From Oscillatoriales cyanobacterium (GTDB lineage: Bacteria; Cyanobacteriota; Cyanobacteriia; Cyanobacteriales; Laspinemataceae), in NCBI GenBank assembly GCA_011390955.1, contig JAABRM010000019.1, forward strand, positions 1-64,000: 64,000 nt of DNA. The letters run 5' to 3'. Positions 50,104-58,136 of the stretch are shown here, piece by piece. Position 1 is the stretch's first letter; each line of letters begins with the position of its first letter. The position numbers were made by a program, and so were the translations under genes. The notes beneath the pieces were generated by a model that was not told where the DNA came from, searched no databases, and worked only from the letters and a program-made list of their open reading frames with translations.

Positions 50104-52362
50104 ATGTGGCACAAAGATCGACAGGAAATTAGTCCTTGGAAAGGCATCTTTTTAATTGCTCCCAGCGTGGCAGGGGTTGTTATCGCTGGGAGTGTTTCTG
50201 GTTTCTTGCAATTGATGGAATGGGCTACTCTGGATCAATTTTTTCGCTTACGTCCTCCAGAACCGATTGAACAAAGAATTGTAATTGTCACTATTGATGA
50301 GCCAGATATTAAATATGTTGCCCAATGGCCGATGCCAGATATGGCGATGGCTCGTTTATTAAAGAATATTAGCTCCCAAAAACCGCGAGCAATTGGGCTA
50401 GATATTTATCGAGATTTAGTAGTAGAACCGGGACATCAAGAATTAATCTCCGTCTTTAAATCTACACCGAACGTGATTGGCATTGAAAAAGTTGCCGGAA
50501 GCCCCGTAGACCCGCCGCCGACTTTAGAGGAATCGGGCCAAGTTGCCGCCGCAGATTTGATGTTAGATGCCGATGGCAAAGTCCGTCGCGGCTTAATTTT
50601 GATTGGCAATTCTGAGGGAAAATCTCGCCAAAGTTTAGGGGTGAAGCTGGCGTTAATGTATTTAGAAGCCGAGGGGATTTCCCTGCGGGTGATTTCCTCA
50701 GAAAAAAAAATCTATGGATTAGGTGAAGCGGTTTTTGTCCCCCTGACGGGAAAAGAGGTGGGCTATATGACCAAAGATACCGGCGGCTACCAGATTTTAC
50801 TGAATTTTCGCGGGGGAACCGATCGCTTTACGACCATATCCATGACCGATGTGTTAGAAAATCGAATTCCCCCAGATTTAATGCGCGATCGCATCGTATT
50901 TATTGGGGCAATTACTCCCAGTCTCCAAGATATTTTCCAAACTCCCTATAGCAGTAGTATCATATCCTCTGGAGAAGCCACTCCTGGTGTGGTGATTCAT
51001 GCGAATTTAACCAGCCAAATTTTAAATGCCGCCCTCGAAGGTCGTCCGATGATGCGGGCTTGGTCAAAAAAATATGCAGGAATCTGGATTATTTTTTGCT
51101 CTTTCATTAGCGCGATCTCTTGTGTCTTATTACTCCCCAAAAATGGAGTGAATAAACTGGCTTTTTTTCAAGTCACTATAGGCAGCATTTTATTAGAAAT
51201 CATCGTCTTGCTACTGATTAGTTATCTGGCTTTTTTATCGGGGCTGCTGATTCCCCCTTTCTCCCCCATTTTAGCAGCGATCGCCTCCACAATTTTAACG
51301 GCCAACTATCACAACCAATGGCAATTGAAACTCGTCAACCAAAAACTTGAAATAGCCAATCAGCAATTGAATGAATATTCTAAAACTCTAGAGATAAAAG
51401 TTGCAGAACGTACCAAAGACCTATTACACCGCACCAAACAACTGTCCACAATCCTCAAAAAACTCAAATCGGCTCAAACTCAATTAATTCAAGCGGAAAA
51501 AATGTCCGCATTAGGGCAATTAGTTGCCGGAATTGCTCACGAAATCAACAATCCCACCAATTTTATTTATGGTAATATATCTCATGCGGAAGATTACTTT
51601 AGTGATTTACTAGAGTTGATTGATTTATATCAAGAATACTATCCAAACCCCGGTGAAGAAATTGAGAAATTTATTGATGAAATTGAATTAGACTATTTAT
51701 CGGAGGATTTGTCAAAAGTTTTACATTCCATGAAAACCGGCGCCTCGCGAATTCGGGAAATTGTCAAATCTTTAAGAACATTTTCCCGCTTGGATGAAGC
51801 AGAAATTAAAGAAGTAGATATTCACGAAGGGATAGACAGCACGTTAATGATTCTAGAGAATCGGTTACAACAAAGACGAGATAATGCGGCGATCGCCGTG
51901 ATTAAAGAGTATGGTCAATTACCTTCGATCGTTTGCTATGCCGGACAACTTAATCAAGTGTTTATGAATTTGCTGATTAATGCCATTGATGCGATCGAAG
52001 GTCAACCGAATCAACCGAATCCAAATCAGAATGGCTCAACAAATTCTTGGATTAAAATCGTCACGCGGGTTAGAAATGCGGAGCAGATAGAAATTTTGAT
52101 TGCAGATAATGGCCCTGGCATTCCCGATGAGGTAAAATCTCGATTATTCGATCCATTCTTTACCACCAAACCCGTGGGTAAAGGAACTGGGTTAGGACTT
52201 TCGATTTCTTACTCCATTATTGTGGAAAAGCATGGGGGTAAATTAGATGTAAGTTCAACCCCTGGGAAGGGAACGGAATTTCGGATCGTAATTCCCGTTA
52301 AATTACCCCATACCGCAAAGTCAGCCCCCCAGGATAAAAATACCGAAAAAAAAGTTAGCTAA
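50104..52362 (+). CDS. CHASE2-domain sensor histidine kinase
   Basis: 752 residues. N-terminal membrane helix, CHASE2 extracellular sensor (about 40-320; IVIVTIDEPDIKYVAQWPMP, DRIVFIGAITPSLQDIFQTP), three further helices (about 325-400), coiled coil, HisKA with QLVAGIAHEINNPTNFIYGN (His479) and HATPase_c with EILIADNGPGIPDEV and GKGTGLGLSISYSI. Complete kinase. It follows the DUF928 gene and probably senses an envelope signal linked to the CHAT/DUF928 proteins; no response regulator is adjacent. Long GAF-less linker. Start ATG 50104 close to an upstream GGAACGGAG. Confidence 0.9.
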   Translation: MWHKDRQEISPWKGIFLIAPSVAGVVIAGSVSGFLQLMEWATLDQFFRLRPPEPIEQRIVIVTIDEPDIKYVAQWPMPDMAMARLLKNISSQKPRAIGLDIYRDLVVEPGHQELISVFKSTPNVIGIEKVAGSPVDPPPTLEESGQVAAADLMLDADGKVRRGLILIGNSEGKSRQSLGVKLALMYLEAEGISLRVISSEKKIYGLGEAVFVPLTGKEVGYMTKDTGGYQILLNFRGGTDRFTTISMTDVLENRIPPDLMRDRIVFIGAITPSLQDIFQTPYSSSIISSGEATPGVVIHANLTSQILNAALEGRPMMRAWSKKYAGIWIIFCSFISAISCVLLLPKNGVNKLAFFQVTIGSILLEIIVLLLISYLAFLSGLLIPPFSPILAAIASTILTANYHNQWQLKLVNQKLEIANQQLNEYSKTLEIKVAERTKDLLHRTKQLSTILKKLKSAQTQLIQAEKMSALGQLVAGIAHEINNPTNFIYGNISHAEDYFSDLLELIDLYQEYYPNPGEEIEKFIDEIELDYLSEDLSKVLHSMKTGASRIREIVKSLRTFSRLDEAEIKEVDIHEGIDSTLMILENRLQQRRDNAAIAVIKEYGQLPSIVCYAGQLNQVFMNLLINAIDAIEGQPNQPNPNQNGSTNSWIKIVTRVRNAEQIEILIADNGPGIPDEVKSRLFDPFFTTKPVGKGTGLGLSISYSIIVEKHGGKLDVSSTPGKGTEFRIVIPVKLPHTAKSAPQDKNTEKKVS

Positions 52363-52422
52363 TTTCCTCAGCATTTGGTGGGCGATCGCTCATCAGTCTT
52401 TCAAAGCATGATTAAAATTCTT

Positions 52423-52517
52423 ATAACGTTTACAACAAATCATGCAGCAGTAGGGGCGCCATGCTTGCGCCCAACTAAACCTTGAAATTGCCAACAAATT
52501 TTTTAAAATTATTATTA
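52423..52517. repeat. Dispersed 110-120 bp repeat, copy B
   Basis: TTTACAACAAATCATGCAGC, GTAGGGGCGCC, TTGCGCCCAACTAAACCTTG and AAAATTATTATTATTTGAG follow the same order as copy A at 43276. The GGGGCGGTTCGCGAACC palindrome of copy A is replaced by GGGGCGCCATGC. Confidence 0.65.
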
Positions 52518-52534
52518 TTTGAGTTGATTTGCCG

Positions 52535-52756
52535 ATGCCAACTATTCAAGTAAAAGTCAAACCAAATTCTTCCCAACAAAAGATTATTGAAGCGGAAGAT
52601 GGCAGCTTGACCGTCTATTTACAATCACCCCCAGTAGACGGCAAAGCTAACCAGGAGTTAATTAAATTACTCGCCAAAAAATATGATGTACCCAAATCTC
52701 AAATTACGATTAAATCTGGTCTAAGTTCTAAAACTAAGTTAATTGCGATCGGTTGA
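52535..52756 (+). CDS. DUF167 / YggU-family protein
   Basis: 73 residues from ATG 52535; a TTG two codons upstream is in frame but unlikely. [34 protein letters not shown] and [20 protein letters not shown] followed by [12 protein letters not shown] cover the whole DUF167 domain. The family is small, conserved and of unknown function. Its stop codon TGA is the first part of a heptamer array, so the array starts inside the last codons. Confidence 0.92.
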   Translation: MPTIQVKVKPNSSQQKIIEAEDGSLTVYLQSPPVDGKANQELIKLLAKKYDVPKSQITIKSGLSSKTKLIAIG

Positions 52757-53087
52757 TTGTTGTTGGTTGATGGTTGGTTGTTGGTTGTTGGTTGTTGGTT
52801 GTTGGTTGTTGGTTGCCCCCCCTTGAAGGGGGGGTTGGGGGGGGTGTTGTTGGTTGTTGTTTGTTGGTTGTTGGTTGTTGTTGGTTGGTTGTTGTTTGTT
52901 GGTTGTTGTTGGTTGTTTGTTGTTTGGAAAATAGATCGATCGACAATCAACCATCAACCATCAACCATCAACCATCAACTATCAACCATCAACTATCAAC
53001 CAACAACCATCAACCATCAACAATCAACCATCAACAATCAACCATCAACAACCAACAACAACCAACCATCAACAACCAACCAATAAA
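52745..53087. repeat. Large STRR heptamer array with a C7/G7 hairpin
   Basis: GTTGGTT/GTTGTTT units to about 52925, interrupted at 52816-52834 by CCCCCCC TTGAA GGGGGGG and a G-rich run; a centre GGAAAATAGATCGATCGAC; then CAACCAT/CAACTAT/CAACAAT units to 53087, ending at the stop codon of the next minus-strand gene. Arms are complementary. Frames across it are artefacts. Confidence 0.93.
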
Positions 53088-53300
53088 TTATTTGCTTTCT
53101 GGGAAATCAGGTATGACCCATTTCGGGGGAGCCATGCGTTTTTGCATCACTGCTTCTTCGGCAATTGCCAGCATTTGATCTAGTGAAGTATTCTGAATAA
53201 ACTTTGAGGCTTCTGCGGCATATTCTCGGTTGGGGCAGCGATCGCCCAAAATGCAGCCATTTACACAATCTACCGCACAATTTACCGTATTCTCTGTCAC
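53088..53300 (-). CDS. Small conserved cyanobacterial protein with four Cys
   Basis: 70 residues: NTVNCAVDCVNGCILGDRCP followed by NREYAAEASKFIQNTSLDQM and the end APPKWVIPDFPESK. The pattern CxxxCxxxC..C is strongly reminiscent of a small family conserved across cyanobacteria; the cysteines could bind a metal. Function unknown. TATCGTGACAG near the start; AGGATATCGTG on the minus strand upstream gives a weak AGGA ribosome site. Its stop touches the STRR array. Confidence 0.75.
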   Translation of the reverse strand: MTENTVNCAVDCVNGCILGDRCPNREYAAEASKFIQNTSLDQMLAIAEEAVMQKRMAPPKWVIPDFPESK

Positions 53301-53513
53301 GATATCCTCCGATTAATCCCTGTGGTTTACAATAAGTCTGTCAATTCAATTTTTAGTTTAGCATTATCATTTAGCATTCCCATTTATTTAAGATAAATCA
53401 TATTCGTTATTCGTTGTTAGTTATGCTACCCCAAATCACCAACAACCAGCAACCAGCAACCAATAACCAGTAACCAGTAACTAATAAGGAATAGACCAAT
53501 AACGATATCAGAG
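53301..53513. other. Intergenic region with STRR-like repeats
   Basis: TTATTCGTTGTTAG and CCAGTAACCAGTAACTAATA-type heptamer units at about 53400-53492. No gene. Confidence 0.7.
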
Positions 53514-56500
53514 TTATTGATGAATTGGCAACTCGATGATGAACTCACTTCCTTGTCCCGGTTGAGAAATACAAGACAATTCACCGTGATGTCTTTGGAC
53601 AATGATTTGATAGCTAATTGATAACCCTAATCCAGTGCCAGAACCAACGGGTTTTGTGGTAAAAAAGGGATCGAAAATTCGCTGACGGATGCTGTCAGGC
53701 ATTCCGGGGCCATTATCGCGAATCCGAATCACAACGCGATCGCCTGTTTTCACTTCTGTACAAATATGAATTGTGGGCGTTTGTCCAGAATTCACCCCAG
53801 AATTTACCCCAGAATTTACCCCAGAATTTACCCCAGAATTTACCCCAGAATTTACCTCGGTCTTATGCTGATTATGATGGCAGTGACTAGAGGCAGAATC
53901 CCGATCTATATTAGAGGTAAAGCCATCAGTTCGAGCCGCTGATTTAATTTTGGCGATCGCCTCATTCGGGTGCCACTTTTTATCGTGAGCGATTAAAGAA
54001 TGTTCCGACCGCATGGAGGAACTCTCCAAGGCATCAATGGCATTACTGAGAATATTCATAAATACCTGATTCAGCAGACTGGCAAAGCATTCGATTTTGG
54101 GCAAATTCCCATAATCTTTAGTCACTTTGATTTTCGTCCCATTGGGCTCATAGCTGTTGCTCAAGTCTTCCGCATAGAGACGATGTTGTAAAATCATCAG
54201 ACTATTGTCAATTCCTTCGTGTAAATTCACCAATTTATAATTGGCTTCATCTAACCGGGAAAAGTTTCGCAAAGATAAAACAATTTCCCGAATCCGATTG
54301 GCTCCTACTTGCATAGACGACAAAAGTTTGGGCAAATCATCCCGGATAAATTCCAGGTCATACTCTTCGATCGCCGCCATAAGTTCTGCATCGGAAGCTG
54401 AATCTTTTCTCTGATAAAGATCCAGTAAATTTAGCAAGTCTTTAGCATAGTCTTGAATAAAGTTAATATTCCCAGAAATAAAGTTTACCGGATTATTAAT
54501 TTCATGGGCAACCCCAGCGACTAATTGACCCAGGCTGGACATTTTTTCACTTTGAATCAATTGGGCTTGAGTTTTTTGCAACTGTTCTAAAGTCTCTTTA
54601 AGTTCTTCTGCTCTTTCATGGGCGACTTGGGCAGTGGTTTGGGCTTGGGAATAAAGTTCAGCTTGGAACAAGGCGATCGCTAATTGATTGGTAATAGCTT
54701 GAAGCAATGCCACATCCGCATCACTCCAAGGTTTAATTCGGCGAAAATTGCCACAACTAATCACCCCAATTTGCCCGGTGTGAGTAATAATCGGTAAAGC
54801 TAAGATTGACTGATAGTGCCAATTTTGGTAAATTTTTTTTAAGTTAATATCTGTCGCCGTGGCGAGATTATCTTCACGAATAATTTCTAAGTTTTTGACT
54901 TTCTGGGCAATAAATTCAGCGGGTTGAGCGGGATATTCCCCTAATATACTGGGAATAGAAGGATGTTTGGCTTCAGCGACCACCTGCCAAATCCATTGAT
55001 TTTCTTGGAGACCATCTTGCTGTCGATACCAAATGAACACGCAGCGATCGAGGGATAATACAGTGCGAATTTGTTCCACTGTAGTTTTCAAAATGGTACT
55101 CAAATCTAAGGAATTGCGAATTTGTTCCGTAAGCTGATTCACCAGGGTTTCCTGACGAGCCAATTGTTTAAATTTATTTTCCGACTCTCGTAAGGCTTTT
55201 TCTGCCGCCACCCGCTCGCGAATTTCTGTCAGCAGCATCTCGTTATTTTCCATCAATTCTGCGGTTCTTTCTTCTACTCTTTGTTCTAACTGAGCATGGG
55301 CTTCTGCTAAGAGTTCCTGAGCGTGTTTTTGTTCGGTAATATCCGTAGCAATTCCTTCAAATCTTAAAGAATTTCTTTGGCGATCGCCTGTCAGCTTGCC
55401 TCGGTCGTGAAGCCAACGCACTTCGCCATCCGGTCGGACAATGCGGTATTCGATATCTCTTTCCCCATTGGCAAACATTTCCGCAGAAAAGTCCATCACC
55501 TGTGGGCGGTCTTCGGGGTGGATCGCATCAAACCATAGGGATGGCTGGGCGAAAAACTCATCCACTGACCGACCATAAACTTTGGCGATCGCGGGATTTA
55601 AATAAAGGATTTCTTGACGATTAATCTCCATCGACCAGACAATATCATTCAGAGAATTTAAAATACTCTCAAGACGTTCCTCGCTTTTTCTTAAAGCATC
55701 CTCAGCCTGCTTGCGTTCGCTAATATCGCGGTTGACGCCAATTGTCGCAATCAACTTATTACTGTGATCCCGCAAAGGCACCACAATAGTTTCACAAATT
55801 CCCCATGAACCGTCTCCGCGAATAAAGCGAAATTCCCCAGTCCAACGACCCCGACTTAACACCCCATGCATGATTTGTTGGGTCAAATATTGGGCTCGAT
55901 CTCCGTCTTGACCTAAAGGCGGTGGTGGATAACGTAACATCCCAGTCATTTGACCCACCATTTTGATTTTAGGATAACCAAAAATTCTCTCAGCGGCTGG
56001 ATTGCAATCAATAATGTAACCATCTAAATCTGTCAACAAAATGCCATCATGGATGGTTTCAAACATTAAGGCTTGTCTGCGTAAACTTTCAATTGCTTGT
56101 TTGTGGGCAGATATGTCTTGGACTAAGCAAACAATTCCCTCTACTTTATCTCGCTCATCCCACATAATTGAAGCGGAGAAAGACACCGGAATTTGCCTTC
56201 CATCTTTGGCAACCAATACGGTTTCTTTCGTACCTAAAAAACTGTTAGCAATGGTGTCATCCATCCCTAATATCTCTTTACAGGTATGGGGATCCAGAAA
56301 CAGGTTTGCGATCGCAGTGCCGATTAATTCTTCTTCCTCATAACCCAAGAGTAATAAGGTAGAAAAATTAAAATCTTTAATCTCATATTTATCATCGAGA
56401 ACGATTAAAGATTCATTAATATTTCTAATAATTTTATCGACATATTGTTTAGAATCATTGGTTTCTTTGAACTTTTCCACAATTTGATTAAACGCTTTGG

Positions 56501-57299
56501 CTAAAATGCCAATTTCATCTTCGGTATTAATATCTAAATAAGTTTCCCATTCCCCTTGGCCAATTTTTAAAGCGACATTTTTCAGTTTTAAAATTGGGGT
56601 GGCTACTTGTTTGGCGAATAACCATCCCATCAATATGGCTACGGTAGAACCTACGGTTAAGGAAATGATATTTAGGGAAAATGACCAGCGAGAAATTGTC
56701 TGACTGGTTGCTTGATTTTCTTGCAGTTTTAGTAGTTGGGATGAGATCGCTCGATCCAGCAGTCCCGTTAAAACTTGACTCTGTTGCATTAATTCAGTTT
56801 GTGGCGCGATTTCTTTTCCGGATCCGCTCTCGCGAATCGCGGCTGGTTTTCTACCCGGTTCAAGGGGCAAATTAGTTAAATATCGCTCCACCGATTCATT
56901 AAACTTAACTGCCGCTTGTTCCAAGGCAGTAATTTGGTTGGCATTGTTTAAGTTATTGTTTAAGTTATTGTTTAAGTTATCTAAATTGGTTGAATCATTG
57001 GCTAATTCTTTGGCTTGCCGCAAACTTTGGAATAGTCCATCATTCCAGCGATCGAGATTCGCGGTAATGGCGGCTTGATTTTGAATTGGCTGCATTCCCA
57101 TGAGCTTTAATGACTCAATTAGTATCAAGTTCTGATAATTCTTTCCTTGAATAAATTTAAAATAAATTTCTTGCTCGGTTTGAATAGTCTGAGTTAAATT
57201 ATGTTGCCGCCGATGAAAATAAAGATTAATACTTTCTAAGCCAATCACACCCGTAGCTATGGTAAGAATTAATATGAAGAATTTAGCTTTTAATCTCAT
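53514..57299 (-). CDS. Multi-PAS/GAF sensor histidine kinase
   Basis: 1261 residues. Two membrane helices (about 5-25 and 206-228) flank an external helical sensor. HAMP (about 230-282), three PAS domains (about 290-410, 410-535, 545-660; GTAIANLFLDPHT, LTDLDGYIIDCNPAAERIFG, GRSVDEFFAQPSLWFDAIHP), GAF (about 715-880; ILKTTVEQIRTVLSLDRC), HisKA QLVAGVAHEINNPVNFISGN (His932) and HATPase_c (RIRDNGPGMPDS, GSGTGLGLSISYQI) follow. Complete kinase, no adjacent regulator. Inside the ATPase domain, residues about 1147-1170 are a (GVNS)6 insert from a 12-bp repeat; near residue 110 a second 12-bp repeat gives NLNN units. Confidence 0.9.
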   Translation of the reverse strand: MRLKAKFFILILTIATGVIGLESINLYFHRRQHNLTQTIQTEQEIYFKFIQGKNYQNLILIESLKLMGMQPIQNQAAITANLDRWNDGLFQSLRQAKELANDSTNLDNLNNNLNNNLNNANQITALEQAAVKFNESVERYLTNLPLEPGRKPAAIRESGSGKEIAPQTELMQQSQVLTGLLDRAISSQLLKLQENQATSQTISRWSFSLNIISLTVGSTVAILMGWLFAKQVATPILKLKNVALKIGQGEWETYLDINTEDEIGILAKAFNQIVEKFKETNDSKQYVDKIIRNINESLIVLDDKYEIKDFNFSTLLLLGYEEEELIGTAIANLFLDPHTCKEILGMDDTIANSFLGTKETVLVAKDGRQIPVSFSASIMWDERDKVEGIVCLVQDISAHKQAIESLRRQALMFETIHDGILLTDLDGYIIDCNPAAERIFGYPKIKMVGQMTGMLRYPPPPLGQDGDRAQYLTQQIMHGVLSRGRWTGEFRFIRGDGSWGICETIVVPLRDHSNKLIATIGVNRDISERKQAEDALRKSEERLESILNSLNDIVWSMEINRQEILYLNPAIAKVYGRSVDEFFAQPSLWFDAIHPEDRPQVMDFSAEMFANGERDIEYRIVRPDGEVRWLHDRGKLTGDRQRNSLRFEGIATDITEQKHAQELLAEAHAQLEQRVEERTAELMENNEMLLTEIRERVAAEKALRESENKFKQLARQETLVNQLTEQIRNSLDLSTILKTTVEQIRTVLSLDRCVFIWYRQQDGLQENQWIWQVVAEAKHPSIPSILGEYPAQPAEFIAQKVKNLEIIREDNLATATDINLKKIYQNWHYQSILALPIITHTGQIGVISCGNFRRIKPWSDADVALLQAITNQLAIALFQAELYSQAQTTAQVAHERAEELKETLEQLQKTQAQLIQSEKMSSLGQLVAGVAHEINNPVNFISGNINFIQDYAKDLLNLLDLYQRKDSASDAELMAAIEEYDLEFIRDDLPKLLSSMQVGANRIREIVLSLRNFSRLDEANYKLVNLHEGIDNSLMILQHRLYAEDLSNSYEPNGTKIKVTKDYGNLPKIECFASLLNQVFMNILSNAIDALESSSMRSEHSLIAHDKKWHPNEAIAKIKSAARTDGFTSNIDRDSASSHCHHNQHKTEVNSGVNSGVNSGVNSGVNSGVNSGQTPTIHICTEVKTGDRVVIRIRDNGPGMPDSIRQRIFDPFFTTKPVGSGTGLGLSISYQIIVQRHHGELSCISQPGQGSEFIIELPIHQ
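53788..53862 (-). repeat. 12-bp in-frame repeat within the kinase ATPase domain
   Basis: AATTTACCCCAG (or AATTCACCCCAG) six times in tandem, encoding SGVN units between two conserved ATPase motifs. Almost pure, so recent and probably variable. Confidence 0.9.
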
Positions 57300-58136
57300 T
57301 GCTTTTTAATCAGGGATGTTGGTGAACAAGGATAGATGACCTGTCGCTGAATTAACATCACTTGAAAAAATGATTTTCCGTGACTTGACTTTTCCAGTTA
57401 ATTATTCCACAATTTCGTCATTTTAACCTGACATTCAGCCCGATAGTTTGTGAATTTTCATTGAGCAATATTGGCCAGATCGCCCATTAAATTAATTATC
57501 CGGCTGCGGCATTTGCAGAATTTGTGATTCGAGGTTTCCGCTCGGGGTGAAAAATTTGAACGGTACGATTTTTTGCCTTTTTTGTAACTTTGATGATGTT
57601 TTTCAGTGGGAGTAAAACTTCTGATAAATCAACATATAGCGGTTACGATCCGGATGAAGTACAGAGGTTTTCTGGATTCTAGCGGGCGCGGGAATGACAG
57701 ATTTTTTTGTACTTCATAATTATGACAAGTAGTATAACCATGAATAGCATTCGATCTGCTTATGGGGTACAGTCAAGGCTTAACAAAAAACTGGATATTT
57801 TTGTTAAGACGGTGGTTGCTTACGCCTCAGCAGATTTGGGCAAGCGATCCGCTCGATCGCGGTGCTAAAGAAATCATTACTGAGTCCGAAGTTTTTTTCT
57901 GACGATTTATTGTTTACCCAAGACAGGCTGCGATCCGACTTATTTTTATTGTAGCTCTATAGTTGCCTGGACTTTGACTGAGTAGTCAGTTTTTTGAATA
58001 TTGCCTCTTATTTGTTGCCGGACGTTCCCCGATCGCCGCAAGGACTTACGCATTTTTTCGGAGTCAAGGGGTTTTGCTAGGGGCAATCGATCGATTCATC
58101 AATCGATCTGCCCCACCAAGGGATCGCCCCGGAATA
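57300..58136. other. Intergenic region of 837 bp, no gene seen
   Basis: Between two minus-strand genes. Contains the promoter of the kinase. Fragments of a REP-like element (GCGCGGGAATGACAG near 57687) and several palindromic CGATCG/ATCGATCGAT sites near 58088. No open frame, tRNA or convincing RNA structure recognised. Confidence 0.6.

Noticed and set aside
52757-53178. Several frames across the large heptamer array
   Set aside because: Pure repeat translation.
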